Shown here: positions 32,228 to 41,610 of the stretch, piece after piece
Numbering within the stretch: the first letter of the stretch is position 1
How the letters are laid out: the number at the start of each line of letters is the position of its first letter
DNA from: JACKJK01 sp046159835
GTDB lineage: Bacteria; Pseudomonadota; Alphaproteobacteria; Rhizobiales; Tepidamorphaceae
Direction: 5' to 3'
Assembly (NCBI RefSeq): GCF_046159835.1
Contig: NZ_JBJXCY010000001.1
Location: forward strand, 1,488,001 to 1,552,000
DNA: 64,000 nt
The notes under the pieces: model-generated
Databases searched by the model: none
Seen by the model: only the letters and a program-made list of their open reading frames with translations
What the model was told of the DNA's origin: nothing
Program-made: the position numbers and the translations under genes

Positions 32228-32587
32228 ATGTCGACTGTTTCGTCCAAGAAACCTGCCGCGTCCAGCCGCGTCCGCGGACTGGTTGTCTCCAGCTTCGCCA
32301 TGGCTGCGCTCGCGCTTGCTGCAATCTTTCCGGCCGGCAGCGCATTTGCCGATGACACGACCCCTGTCAGCCAGCGAGGCGGCCAGCAGTATTGCGTTTC
32401 CTGCTACGGGGAAACGAATGACATGACCTCGAAGCGCACCTGTTACGAAATCTCGGTCCCGACGCAGATTCACATGCGCGCGTTCGGCATCCGCCAGTGC
32501 ACCGCGCTGAGCGGCAACCTCTGGTACAATTTCGCCGACGGTTCCTGCAAAGGGAAGCGCTACTGCAACAAGGTCATCAAGAAATAG
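32228..32587 (+). CDS. Small exported cysteine-rich protein of unknown function
   Basis: A 119-residue protein with a long n-region and a signal segment (VVSSFAMAALALAAIFPAGSAFA). The mature domain of about 77 residues has six cysteines (QQYCVSCYG, KRTCYE, IRQCTA, DGSCKG, RYCNK), enough for three disulfides, and a basic C-terminus. Start taken at ATG 32228, although no clear ribosome-binding site precedes it. Family not recognised. A periplasmic or secreted disulfide-stabilised protein is the best description. Confidence 0.62.
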   Translation: MSTVSSKKPAASSRVRGLVVSSFAMAALALAAIFPAGSAFADDTTPVSQRGGQQYCVSCYGETNDMTSKRTCYEISVPTQIHMRAFGIRQCTALSGNLWYNFADGSCKGKRYCNKVIKK

Positions 32588-32937
32588 GCAGGCCCGGATC
32601 ACCTGCCAGACATGCCATCGACCTGTCGGATCGTTGACGGGGGTGGCAGAGGCGCTGGACGGCTCCGGTCTGCGTGTTAGTGGGTTCCCTGAGTTGGGCG
32701 ACCGAACACGCCATCACCGATTGTGCGACCTCGTTCAGTTCTCGATCGGCCTCAGCTGGGGGCCAGCGTCTCGTCGTCCGCATCGACTACCGGCCGAACG
32801 ACCAGGTCGATATTCACTTCTCGCTGACCGGGTTCACCAACGCCTGACGCGCACCGGGTGCACATGCCTCGGCGGCCGCAGATCCGCTGGCCATGCACTT
32901 GGACGCATTTGAGGCGAACAGGCGATGTTCAGTCGAT
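32588..32937. other. Region downstream of tRNA-Ser with a possible gene remnant
   Basis: About 350 bases without an intact gene. At 32764-32847 a plus-strand frame of 27 codons (QRLVVRIDYRPNDQ ... FSLTGFTNA, stop TGA 32845-32847) reads like the C-terminus of a real protein. The ending resembles the SLxGFxxA end of invasion-associated locus B (IalB) family proteins. No matching upstream part is in frame, so it would be a decayed fragment. Identification is tentative. Confidence 0.25.
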
Positions 32938-33027
32938 TGGCGGATGGGGTGGGATTCGAACCCACGAGACGGTTCCCCGCCTGCCGGTTTTCAAGACCGG
33001 TGCCTTCAACCACTCGGCCACCCATCC
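32938..33027 (-). tRNA. tRNA-Ser (anticodon TGA)
   Basis: A 90-base gene including an encoded CCA. Acceptor stem GGATGGG / CCCATCC, D-arm region GGCCGAGTGGTTGAAGGC, anticodon stem CCGGT / ACCGG around the loop CTTGAAA (anticodon TGA), a long variable arm as expected for serine, and T-arm GTGGG-TTCGAAT-CCCAC. It decodes UCA and probably other UCN codons. Confidence 0.96.
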
Positions 33028-33323
33028 ACGAGCTTCGGGGCCTGACCCCGCGCTGCCGGCATTGTCTTATATGAGTTTTCTCGCGCTGCAAGGCATGGCG
33101 GGCCCAAGTTTGGCAAGAATGCAGCGTTGAGCCCGGAATTCGCCGCATTTGCGAGTCATGGCGTGAAGCCACCTTGGCGCGCGTTAATGGGGCGTTTACC
33201 ATGCCGCCATCGGGGCTCACGCATTAACGGCCGGTTAACGGGATGAATGGGATTCTCCCGACCGCGTTAAGGTTTTCGAAACCGCCGCCAGAAGGGCACG
33301 CACCACGCTTTTTCCAAGCGCAG

Positions 33324-34241
33324 ATGTGCGAAGCGCGATGGGCGGCGTATAAACGGGCAGGGCAGTTGCAGCACGACCATTCCAGCATCGATCAGCCGCG
33401 ACAGGGTGTGGCCCTCAAGGCCGTTGCCGTCACGGCGATGGCGCTCGTCCTGAGCGCCTGCGGCTCGCTGCGCGAGGAATCGCGGTTCGATTCAAAGCTC
33501 GGCGTCAGCTCCAGCCAGCGTGTCGTGGCAGCCGGAAAGCCCGTCCCCAAGGGTGGCGGCGTCTACAAGGTCGGCAAGCCCTACAAGGTTGCCGGTCGCT
33601 GGTACTACCCGCGCGAGGACACGGCCTACCAGGCAGTGGGAACCGCGTCCTGGTACGGCGATGCCTTCCATGGCCGCCAGACGGCCAATGGCGAAGTCTT
33701 CGACATGAACGCGCTGACCGCCGCGCATCCCACGCTTCCGCTGCCGACCTATGCGCGCGTTACCAACCTGACCAACAACCGCTCCGTCGTCGTCCGCGTC
33801 AATGATCGCGGACCCTATGCGCATGACCGCCTGATCGACCTGTCGTCGCGCACCGCGCGCGTGCTGGGTTTCGACCAGCAGGGCACGACGCAGGTCAAGG
33901 TCGAGTATGTCGGCCGCGCACCGCTCGACGGCGATGATTCCTGGCTCAGCACAACCTATGCTGAAGCAGGGCAGGCGCTTCCGATGCCGGATAGTCAGTT
34001 TGCCTCCGACGACAAGGCCCGCAAGAGCCTGCGTCCGCAGAATGTCGTCTCGCAGGCACCGACGCCCTCCGGTGACCCAGGATCCTTGCTGTCGTCCTAC
34101 ACGCCGACCTGGGCGACGATGCCCAACCGCGTGGCCGAGGCATTCGGCGCGATCGATGCCGCTGAAGTCGCACGCAATGGCGTCTCGAAGGATCTCGAGG
34201 CCTACATCCTGAACGATCCGTCCGTCGTCGACGGACGCTAG
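33324..34241 (+). CDS. rlpA: RlpA-family septal ring lytic transglycosylase, lipoprotein
   Basis: Envelope protein with a lipobox (MALVLSACGS) and the double-psi beta-barrel of RlpA: GTASWYGDAFHGRQTANGE, ALTAAHPTLPLPTYARVTNL and VVVRVNDRGPYAHDRLIDLS. The catalytic pair is expected in the WYG...FHG and DRGP regions. RlpA trims stem-less peptidoglycan at the septum. The C-terminal 90 residues are low complexity and lack a SPOR domain. The start is uncertain: ATG 33324 is used, but GTG 33408, directly at the lipoprotein signal, is an alternative, and an ATG at 33243 is also in frame. Confidence 0.85.
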   Translation: MCEARWAAYKRAGQLQHDHSSIDQPRQGVALKAVAVTAMALVLSACGSLREESRFDSKLGVSSSQRVVAAGKPVPKGGGVYKVGKPYKVAGRWYYPREDTAYQAVGTASWYGDAFHGRQTANGEVFDMNALTAAHPTLPLPTYARVTNLTNNRSVVVRVNDRGPYAHDRLIDLSSRTARVLGFDQQGTTQVKVEYVGRAPLDGDDSWLSTTYAEAGQALPMPDSQFASDDKARKSLRPQNVVSQAPTPSGDPGSLLSSYTPTWATMPNRVAEAFGAIDAAEVARNGVSKDLEAYILNDPSVVDGR

Positions 34242-34409
34242 CACCTTCAACGTCGAAGGACCGCCATCAGCACCGCACCGGGCTTTGCCTGATCGCAATG
34301 TCGCGTTAAGGTAGCTCCGGCCTGTCGCGGGGTGAGCGTCAGGCTGCCGCCAATTTCCGGAAATCGTGGCCAGCCGGCGAGGTGGTCGATCCCCACAAGG
34401 GACGGTGTC

Positions 34410-35600
34410 ATGGTGCATGTGTTGTACAGGGCTTTTGCGTGCGCGCGGCGTATCGCCCTGATCGTATTCCTGGGTTTTGCCGGGCAAGTTTCCCAATCAA
34501 TCGCTCAGCCGTTCGAAACGAGCGCGCCCTACGCGTTCCTGCTCGACGTGGATACCGGCTCGGTTCTCCTCGACAAGCAGAGCACGGAGCGCATGCCGCC
34601 TTCGAGCATGGCAAAGCTCATGACGATGGCCGTTGTCTTCGACATGCTGAAGGACGGCCAGCTGTCGCTGGAAGACGAATTCATCATTTCCGAGGATGCA
34701 TGGCGGCGCGGCGGCGCAGTATCCGGCGGCTCAACGATGTTTGCGGAACTGAATTCCAGCATCGCGCTGAAAGACTTGATCCCCGGCGTTGTCGTCATGT
34801 CCGGCAACGACGCGTCCATCGCAATTGCCGAGGGACTGGCAGGCTCCGAGCAGGGCTTTGCGCGGGTGATGAATGCCAAGGCGCGTGAAATCGGCCTTGA
34901 AAACTCCAACTTCACAAACGCCACTGGCCTGCCGGACGAGGAGATGTACGTGACGGCCCGCGATCTCGCGAAGGTCGCCCTCTACATCATCGAAAACCAT
35001 CCCGAGTTCTACAAATACTACGCGATGGAGGACTTCACCTGGAACGGCGTGCGCCAGCGCAACCGCAACCCGCTGCTGTCCATGAGCATCGGTGCGGACG
35101 GGCTGAAGACCGGCTACACGGGTGCGGCCGGCTACGGCCTTGTCGGGTCCGCGGTGCAGGATGACCGCCGGCTGATCGTCGTCGTCAACGGATTGAAGTC
35201 GACGAAGGACCGCGCGCAGGAAGCGCAGAAGCTGCTGGCGTGGGGCTTGCGCGCCTTCGACAAGGCGGTCCTGTTCGATGAGGGCGTCGCGGCTGGCAGT
35301 GTCAGTGTCTATGGTGGGGAAATCTCGCGCCTGCCCGTTGCCGGGAAAGGCCCGATCAATCTCCTGGTTCCTAAGGGATCGCAGCCCGACCTTCGCGCGC
35401 GAATCGTCTATCAGGGACCGGTCGACGCTCCGGTTCGCAAGGGCGCACGCATCGCCAAGCTGCGGATCTTCGACGGCGACAGCCTGCTGCTGGAAACGCC
35501 GCTCTACGCGCAGCAGGATGTCGAGGTCGGCCCGTTGCACAGCCGCGCGCTCGATGCCGCGCTGGCCCTGTTCAAACAGCTGTTGCGGCAAGTCTTCTGA
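34410..35600 (+). CDS. dacC: D-alanyl-D-alanine carboxypeptidase (PBP5/6 family)
   Basis: A 396-residue periplasmic peptidase that removes the terminal D-Ala of peptidoglycan stem peptides. Signal segment RRIALIVFLGFAGQVSQSIAQ, then active-site motifs S66-M-A-K69 (PPSSMAK), SGN (VVMSGNDAS) and KTG (GLKTGYTG). A C-terminal beta-rich PBP5 domain ends in an amphipathic helix (ALDAALALFKQLLRQVF) that should dock on the membrane. Start ATG 34410 with AAGGGA upstream. Symbol by similarity; dacA, dacC and dacD cannot be told apart here. Confidence 0.9.
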   Translation: MVHVLYRAFACARRIALIVFLGFAGQVSQSIAQPFETSAPYAFLLDVDTGSVLLDKQSTERMPPSSMAKLMTMAVVFDMLKDGQLSLEDEFIISEDAWRRGGAVSGGSTMFAELNSSIALKDLIPGVVVMSGNDASIAIAEGLAGSEQGFARVMNAKAREIGLENSNFTNATGLPDEEMYVTARDLAKVALYIIENHPEFYKYYAMEDFTWNGVRQRNRNPLLSMSIGADGLKTGYTGAAGYGLVGSAVQDDRRLIVVVNGLKSTKDRAQEAQKLLAWGLRAFDKAVLFDEGVAAGSVSVYGGEISRLPVAGKGPINLLVPKGSQPDLRARIVYQGPVDAPVRKGARIAKLRIFDGDSLLLETPLYAQQDVEVGPLHSRALDAALALFKQLLRQVF

Positions 35601-35632
35601 CGCCCCGTCCGCATCTTTGAGGATACCGCAAC

Positions 35633-36271
35633 TTGGAGCGAGGCCGCTTCATAACGTTCGAAGGCGGCGAGGGTACCGGCAAAAGCACGCAATCGCGGCG
35701 GCTGGCCGGCACCTTGCGCAATCGCGGGCTGGACGTCGTCGAGACGCGCGAACCGGGCGGCTCGCCCGCCGCGGAACTCATCCGCAAGATCATCCTGTCA
35801 GGTGCCGCCGAACCGCTCGGCGCGGAAGCCGAGACGATGCTGTTCTTTGCCGCGCGGGACGACCATCTTAACACCGTGATCCGTCCGGCGCTTGAGCGCG
35901 GCCAGTGGGTTGTTTGCGACCGGTTCGTCGATTCCACGCGCGCCTACCAGGAGCATGCGGGCAATGTTCCCGCGGAGTTGATACGCTCACTTGAACGCGC
36001 CGTGATCGGCGATACCTGGCCGGACCTGACGGTGATCCTGGATATCGACGCACAGACCGGCCTGACGCGGGCACGCGGCGAAACCGGAAACGACGATGAC
36101 CGCTTCGAACGCGCCGACGTTGCCTACCACGAACGCATCCGCGATGCCTTCCGCAAGATCGCACAGGCCGAACCCGACCGCTGCGTCCTGATCGATGCCG
36201 CCTCGTCGCCGGGCAAGGTCGCCGAAGCGGTCTGGAAAGCGGCTTCAAAACGGATTGAACTGACGGACTGA
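35633..36271 (+). CDS. tmk: Thymidylate kinase
   Basis: A 212-residue dTMP kinase making dTDP from dTMP. P-loop GGEGTGKST at residues 11-19, DR-box VCDRFVDSTRAYQ, and the lid region RFERADVAYHERIRDAF. Start codon TTG 35633 with GAGG upstream. Followed by holB after 19 bases; the tmk-holB-metG-tatD-MBL order is conserved across Rhizobiales and forms one transcript. Confidence 0.95.
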   Translation: MERGRFITFEGGEGTGKSTQSRRLAGTLRNRGLDVVETREPGGSPAAELIRKIILSGAAEPLGAEAETMLFFAARDDHLNTVIRPALERGQWVVCDRFVDSTRAYQEHAGNVPAELIRSLERAVIGDTWPDLTVILDIDAQTGLTRARGETGNDDDRFERADVAYHERIRDAFRKIAQAEPDRCVLIDAASSPGKVAEAVWKAASKRIELTD

Positions 36272-36290
36272 ACGGAGACGACGCACGCGC

Positions 36291-37331
36291 ATGGCCCGCC
36301 GACCCGCCAAGACCGCCGCACAGGAGACTGCCGCCGAGCGCCCGTTTCGCCATCCGCGCGAAACCATGGAGTTGTTTGGCCATAACGCGGCAATGCGCGA
36401 CCTTGTGGCGGACTGGGATGCCGGGCGTCTTCATCACGGTCTGCTCATCACCGGGCCCCACGGCATCGGCAAGGCGACTTTGGCTTACGCACTCGCGCGC
36501 CGCCTGCTGACCGGTGAAACCGGGACTGAGGCCGACAACCTGCAACTGCCCGCCGTTCGGCAGATCATCGCCGGCGCACACCCGGATCTTCTGGTTCTCG
36601 ACGGCGACGAGAGCACGGGCGCGACGCGCACCATCAACGTCGAGACGATCCGTTCGCTCATCTCGTTCTTCAACATGACGGCGAGCGGGTCTTCGGGGGG
36701 CGGGTACCGGGTCGGCATCATCGACCGGGCAGACGACCTCAACACGGCATCCGCCAACGCGCTGCTGAAGCTGCTGGAAGAACCGCCGCGCCGCGCCGTC
36801 CTGATGCTCCTGTGCGAGACGCCCGGCCGCTTGCCGGCGACCGTCCGCTCGCGTTGCCGCAAGGTTCCGCTGCGCGGCCTTGAACCGGACGCGCTGGATT
36901 CCGCCGTGCAGGCCGCCGGCGGGGAGGGGACGCCCGCCAATGACGGGCTTCAGGCCTGGATCGCGGGGAGCGTTGCGCGCGCGCTGATGGCGCAGGACAA
37001 GTCGCTGGCGCGCGTGGTGACGCGCACGCGAAAACTCGTCGCGGCCCTTCCAAATGCCGATGCGAAGGACATATCCGACTACGCCGCCACCTTCGGCCCG
37101 CGCGAGGCGCGACCCATGTTCGACATCGCGTTCGAGGTTCTGGACATGGAGCTTGCCGCACTGGCGCGCACCCGTGCGGTCAATTCAGCCGGGGAGGGCG
37201 AACGGATCGCGGCGTGCGCCTCCCGCATCACCGACATGAAGCGCGAGGCGGACGTGCTGAACCTCGACAGGGCGCGCAGCGTTATAACGGCCTTTCGCGA
37301 ATTGGGGCTTGCACTCCAACCGCCACGCTGA
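36291..37331 (+). CDS. holB: DNA polymerase III subunit delta prime
   Basis: A 346-residue clamp-loader AAA+ subunit. ATP-binding-like loop ITGPHGIGKATLAYALARRLL, the sensor stretch VGIIDRADDLNTASANALLKLLEEPP, and the SRC motif (VRSRCRKVPLR). The P-loop lysine is present, though delta prime is usually not an ATPase. Start ATG 36291. Lies between tmk and metG in the conserved operon. Confidence 0.93.
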   Translation: MARRPAKTAAQETAAERPFRHPRETMELFGHNAAMRDLVADWDAGRLHHGLLITGPHGIGKATLAYALARRLLTGETGTEADNLQLPAVRQIIAGAHPDLLVLDGDESTGATRTINVETIRSLISFFNMTASGSSGGGYRVGIIDRADDLNTASANALLKLLEEPPRRAVLMLLCETPGRLPATVRSRCRKVPLRGLEPDALDSAVQAAGGEGTPANDGLQAWIAGSVARALMAQDKSLARVVTRTRKLVAALPNADAKDISDYAATFGPREARPMFDIAFEVLDMELAALARTRAVNSAGEGERIAACASRITDMKREADVLNLDRARSVITAFRELGLALQPPR

Positions 37332-37388
37332 TTGGTACCCCTGACGCGATCCACGCATCCCAGTTTGCAACGACCCGAAGGACACCGC

Positions 37389-38945
37389 ATGTCGCGGCCC
37401 AGCTACTACCTGACGACTGCCATTTCATATCCCAATGGCGCGCCCCATATCGGCCACGCCTACGAGATCATCGCGACCGATGCGCTCGCCCGCTTCAAGC
37501 GGCTTGACGGGTATGACGTCCACTTCCTGACCGGCACCGACGAGCACGGCATGAAGATGGCGCAGACGGCGGCCAAGGACGGCCTGTCGGCGAGCGAACT
37601 GGCTGACCGGAACGCCCCGATATTCCAGCGCATGGCCTCGGCGCTGAACTGCTCCAACGACGATTTCATCCGCACGACCGAGCCGCGCCACCATGCGGCA
37701 TCGCAGGCGATCTGGCAGCGCATGGAAGAGGCCGGCGACATCTATCTCGGCAGCTATTCCGGCTGGTACTCGGTGCGCGACGAGGCGTTTTACGCCGAGG
37801 GCGAAACCATGGTCGGCGAAGACGGTGTGCGCCGCGGCCCGAACGGCACGCCCGTCGAATGGAACGAGGAAAAGAGCTACTTCTTCAAGCTGTCTGAATT
37901 CGGCGACCGCCTGCTGGCCCACTACAAGGCCAACCCCGATTTCGTACTGCCGAAGGAGCGCATGAACGAGGTTCGCAGCTTCGTGGAAGGCGGCCTGCAG
38001 GATCTCTCCATTTCCCGCACCACGTTCGACTGGGGCATCCCGGTCCCCGGCACCGCAGGCCACGTCATGTATGTGTGGGTCGATGCGTTGACCAACTACA
38101 TCACCGGAGTCGGCTATCCCGACACCGAAAGTGACACGTTCAAGCGGTACTGGCCCGCCGACCTGCACGTGATCGGCAAGGACATCGTGCGCTTTCACGC
38201 TGTCTACTGGCCGGCCTTCCTCATGTCCGCAGGCGTTGAGCTGCCCAAGCGCGTCTTCGCCCACGGCTTCCTGTTCAACAAGGGTGAGAAGATGTCGAAG
38301 TCGGTCGGCAACGTCGTCGATCCCTTCGCGCTGTCGGAGCATTACGGCGTCGACCAGCTGCGATACTTCTTCTTGCGCGAAGTGCCGTTCGGCCAGGACG
38401 GCAACTATTCGCACGATGCCATTGTTTCGCGCATCAACGCAGACCTCGCCAACGATCTCGGCAACCTGGCGCAGCGCTCGCTTTCGATGATCGCCAAGAA
38501 CTGCGACGCGCAGGTTCCGCAATACGGTGCGTTTTCCGACGAGGACCAGGCACTGCTGAATGCGGCTTACGGCATTCTCGACGTGATGCGCAGCGAGCTG
38601 GAAACCTTCCAGATTCACAAGGCGATTGCCGCGATCTGGTCGGTCGTCGCCGATGCCAACAGGTATTTTGCCGCGCAGGAGCCATGGGCTCTCAAGAAAA
38701 CCGACCCCGAGCGTATGGCCACGGTGCTGTATACCACGGCGGAAGTGCTGCGGGTTGCCGGCGTGGCGGCCCAACCCTTCATCCCCGAAGGCGCTGCGAG
38801 ATTGCTCGATCTGCTCGCCGTTACGGATGAGAAGCGTCAGTTTCGGGTGGAGACGGCCGCACTGGTTCCCGGCATGGCGCTGCCGAAGCCCCAGCCGGTC
38901 TTCCCGCGCTATGTCGAGCCGGAGCCGGACGAAACGTCCAACTGA
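37389..38945 (+). CDS. metG: Methionine--tRNA ligase
   Basis: A 518-residue class I aminoacyl-tRNA synthetase of the short form without the C-terminal EMAP/Trbp111-like domain. HIGH-type motif in PNGAPHIGHAYEIIATD and KMSKS in FNKGEKMSKSVGNVVDPF, anticodon-binding domain in the last third. Start set at ATG 37389 (MSRPSYYLTTAISYPNG), the family N-terminus, rather than an upstream in-frame start at 37332. Confidence 0.96.
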   Translation: MSRPSYYLTTAISYPNGAPHIGHAYEIIATDALARFKRLDGYDVHFLTGTDEHGMKMAQTAAKDGLSASELADRNAPIFQRMASALNCSNDDFIRTTEPRHHAASQAIWQRMEEAGDIYLGSYSGWYSVRDEAFYAEGETMVGEDGVRRGPNGTPVEWNEEKSYFFKLSEFGDRLLAHYKANPDFVLPKERMNEVRSFVEGGLQDLSISRTTFDWGIPVPGTAGHVMYVWVDALTNYITGVGYPDTESDTFKRYWPADLHVIGKDIVRFHAVYWPAFLMSAGVELPKRVFAHGFLFNKGEKMSKSVGNVVDPFALSEHYGVDQLRYFFLREVPFGQDGNYSHDAIVSRINADLANDLGNLAQRSLSMIAKNCDAQVPQYGAFSDEDQALLNAAYGILDVMRSELETFQIHKAIAAIWSVVADANRYFAAQEPWALKKTDPERMATVLYTTAEVLRVAGVAAQPFIPEGAARLLDLLAVTDEKRQFRVETAALVPGMALPKPQPVFPRYVEPEPDETSN

Positions 38946-38966
38946 TCACTTCAAGGCGAGGGCGTC

Positions 38967-39785
38967 ATGGCCTATCTGATGGACACCCACTGCCATCTCG
39001 ACTTCCCCGATTTCGACGAGGACCGGGCAGAAATGCTGACCCGCGCCCGCGCGCGCGGCATCGGCGGTTTCATCACCATTAATACGCGTGTGCGCCGGTT
39101 TGCGGAAATCCACGAAATTGCTGCGGCGAATCCGGATGTCTTCTGCACGGTGGGCACGCATCCGCATAACGCCGCCGAGGAAGCGGACCTTCCGCTCGAC
39201 GATATCCTCAAGTTGGCGGACGACCCGCTGGTCGTCGGCATCGGCGAAGCCGGTCTCGACTACCACTACGACAACGCGCCCCGTGACGTTCAAGCGAACG
39301 TCTTCCGCAAGCATATCGACGCGGCGCGGCGTACCGGGCTGCCGCTCGTCATCCACAGCCGTGATGCCGAGAACGACACGGCCGACATTCTGGAAGACGA
39401 GATGGGGAAGGGCGCCTTCACCGCTGTCCTTCACTGTTTCTCGTCGCGAGCCGAACTGGCCTGGCGCGGCATCGAGATTGGGCTTTACGTCTCCTTTTCG
39501 GGGATCGTGACCTTCAAGAAGTCAGACGACTTCCGCGAGCTTGCCGCCGCACTACCCGCAGATCGGGTTCTTGTCGAAACCGACGCGCCTTATCTCGCGC
39601 CGGTCCCGAACCGTGGCAAGCGCAACGAGCCGTCCTTCGTCGCCGACACGGCTCAGGTCGTGGCCGACGCACGCGGCGTATCGCTGTCGGACCTTGCCGA
39701 ACAGACCACTGAAAACGCGCTGCGGCTGTTCAACCGGTTTCCGAAAGACGCAGTGGGCAGCGTTGCAGGCACGGCGGCTGCATGA
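38967..39785 (+). CDS. TatD family metal-dependent hydrolase
   Basis: A 272-residue TIM-barrel hydrolase. Metal-binding motif DTHCHLDFPDF at residues 6-16, GIGEAGLDYHYD, the conserved histidines in VIHSRDA and LHCFSS, and ETDAPYLAPVPNRGKRNEP near the end. TatD proteins act as 3'-5' DNases/RNases with roles in DNA repair. Overlaps the next gene by ATGA and follows metG by 21 bases. Confidence 0.94.
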   Translation: MAYLMDTHCHLDFPDFDEDRAEMLTRARARGIGGFITINTRVRRFAEIHEIAAANPDVFCTVGTHPHNAAEEADLPLDDILKLADDPLVVGIGEAGLDYHYDNAPRDVQANVFRKHIDAARRTGLPLVIHSRDAENDTADILEDEMGKGAFTAVLHCFSSRAELAWRGIEIGLYVSFSGIVTFKKSDDFRELAAALPADRVLVETDAPYLAPVPNRGKRNEPSFVADTAQVVADARGVSLSDLAEQTTENALRLFNRFPKDAVGSVAGTAAA

Positions 39786-40582
39786 GCCTCGTCGTCACGA
39801 TCCTTGGCTGCGGGTCCTCCGGTGGCGTGCCGCGCGTCGGCAACGACTGGGGCGCCTGCGACCCCGATGAGCCAAGGAACCGGCGTCGGCGCTGTTCGAT
39901 CCTGCTGGAGCGCTCGAGCGCGAACGGCATCACGCGTGTGCTGGTCGACACGTCACCGGACCTGCGCGAGCAACTACTTGATGCGCGTGTTGATGCGCTC
40001 GATGCCGTGGTCCTTACACATGACCACGCCGACCACACGCATGGCATCGACGACCTGCGGCCGCTCGTCATCCGGCACCGGCGGCGCATTCCGGTCCATG
40101 CGGATGCCGCGACCTGCGAGACGATGCGCATGCGTTTCGGCTACTGTTTCTTCGCGCCAGCCGGTTCGATCTATCCGCCGATTCTCGAACTCAACGAGTT
40201 CGCGCACAAGCAACGCATCCGGATCGACGGCGCGGGTGGAGCAATCGAGTTGGTGCCAATCCCGGTGCAGCACGGTCCCACCAAGGCGCTGGGCTTCCGG
40301 ATCGGCGATTTCGCCTATGTGCCGGACGTGAGCGAGATCCCCGAGACGAGCGCAAAGCTGCTTGAAGACCTCGAAACGCTGTTGCTGGACGCGCTGCGCT
40401 ACACGCCGCATATCAGCCACCTGAACGTTGAACAGGCGCTCGACTGGATCGCACGGCTTGGACCGTCAAACGCCGTGCTGACGAACCTGCATTGCGACAT
40501 CGACTACGCAACGTTGACGGATGAGCTTCCAAAGGGCGTGACGGCCGCACATGACATGATGCGGCTGACGCCACGCACTTGA
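39782..40582 (+). CDS. MBL-fold metallo-hydrolase (PhnP-like)
   Basis: A 266-residue metallo-beta-lactamase-fold phosphodiesterase. It starts LVVTILGCGSSGGVPRVGNDWGACDPDEPRNRRRR, typical of the PhnP-like group, with the metal motif THDHADHTHG. Later metal residues lie in VQHGPTKALGFRIG, YVPDVSEIP and ISHLNVEQALDWI. Members hydrolyse cyclic phosphodiesters, such as ribosyl 1,2-cyclic phosphate in phosphonate degradation, but no phn genes are nearby, so the substrate is open. Translationally coupled to tatD. Confidence 0.9.
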   Translation: MSLVVTILGCGSSGGVPRVGNDWGACDPDEPRNRRRRCSILLERSSANGITRVLVDTSPDLREQLLDARVDALDAVVLTHDHADHTHGIDDLRPLVIRHRRRIPVHADAATCETMRMRFGYCFFAPAGSIYPPILELNEFAHKQRIRIDGAGGAIELVPIPVQHGPTKALGFRIGDFAYVPDVSEIPETSAKLLEDLETLLLDALRYTPHISHLNVEQALDWIARLGPSNAVLTNLHCDIDYATLTDELPKGVTAAHDMMRLTPRT

Positions 40583-40670
40583 AACAAAATCGGCATCGCG
40601 CTGATATTGCTTCGAATTGTCCGGTTTGGCCCAAGCTTCGATACACACCACGCACCATGCCACTAGGTTC

Positions 40671-40686
40671 CATAATATATATTATG
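40671..40686. promoter_or_regulatory. 16-bp AT-rich perfect palindrome upstream of mazG
   Basis: CATAATATATATTATG is a perfect dyad in an otherwise GC-rich genome, 129 bases before the mazG start and 88 bases after the MBL gene stop. The size and symmetry suggest an operator for a dimeric regulator (GntR or MarR-like families use such sites). No terminator-like T tract follows. The binding protein is unknown. Confidence 0.4.
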
Positions 40687-40814
40687 CGACAATTGGATTG
40701 ACCTGAATTGACGGTGTGGTGACAGCGTCTGCCGACACGTGGTGGCCGATCCGCACAGCCTCCTGTAAGCCTTCCCTGTCCGCCAGTCCTGCAAGCTTCG
40801 AGGAGACGCGCCGC

Positions 40815-41603
40815 ATGTCCAGACCCATCGACGATCTGCTCGCCGTCATGGCGCAGCTGCGCGATCCCGACACGGGATGCCCGTGGGACGTCCAGCAGGA
40901 TTTTGCATCCATCATCCCGTACACGATCGAGGAAGCCTACGAGGTCGCCGACGCAATCGAACGCGATGACATGGCCGACCTGAAGGACGAACTCGGCGAC
41001 CTTCTGCTACAGGTCGTATTTCACGCGCGCATGGCCGAGGAAGCCGGACTGTTCGCGTTCGGTGACGTGGTTGCATCGATCCACGACAAGATGGTGCGTC
41101 GGCATCCGCACGTCTTCGGCGATGGACACGCGACTGACGCCGATGGCGTGCGCGAGACATGGGAAGCGATCAAGGCCCGCGAACGCGCCGCCAAGGGCAA
41201 GATGGACGCGCGGCGCTTCCTTGACGACGTTCCGGCGAACCTGCCTGCCCTGCTGCGCGCCCAGAAGCTCCAGAAGCGCGCGGCACGTGCAGCCTTCGAC
41301 TGGCCGGATGTCGACGGCGCACTCGAAAAACTGACCGAAGAGCTCGACGAGCTTGAAGCCGCGCGCAACGGCGACGGCAACGTTGCCGAGGAAGCAGGTG
41401 ATGCACTGTTTGCAATGGTCAACGTGGTCCGCAAGCTCGGCGTGGACGTGGAAGACGCACTGCGTGGCACCAACGCGAAGTTCTGCCGCCGCTTTGCCCA
41501 GATTGAGGACGAGGTCGTTGCTGCCGGTCACAAGCTAGGCGATGTGCCGCTGGAAGAGCTTGATGCCGCCTGGAACCGCGCCAAGGCGCGCGAGCGTCAG
41601 TAA
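40815..41603 (+). CDS. mazG: Nucleoside triphosphate pyrophosphohydrolase MazG
   Basis: A 262-residue MazG that hydrolyses NTPs to NMP and PPi, clearing non-canonical or excess nucleotides. Two MazG-type helical domains are visible: the N-terminal metal motif EEAYEVADAIERDDMADLKDELGDLLLQVVFHARMAEE and a second EELDELEAARNGDGNVAEEAGDALFAMVNVVRKL. Start ATG 40815 with GAGGAG upstream. Converges on hflX with a 7-base gap. Confidence 0.94.
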   Translation: MSRPIDDLLAVMAQLRDPDTGCPWDVQQDFASIIPYTIEEAYEVADAIERDDMADLKDELGDLLLQVVFHARMAEEAGLFAFGDVVASIHDKMVRRHPHVFGDGHATDADGVRETWEAIKARERAAKGKMDARRFLDDVPANLPALLRAQKLQKRAARAAFDWPDVDGALEKLTEELDELEAARNGDGNVAEEAGDALFAMVNVVRKLGVDVEDALRGTNAKFCRRFAQIEDEVVAAGHKLGDVPLEELDAAWNRAKARERQ

Positions 41604-41610
41604 CTAACGG

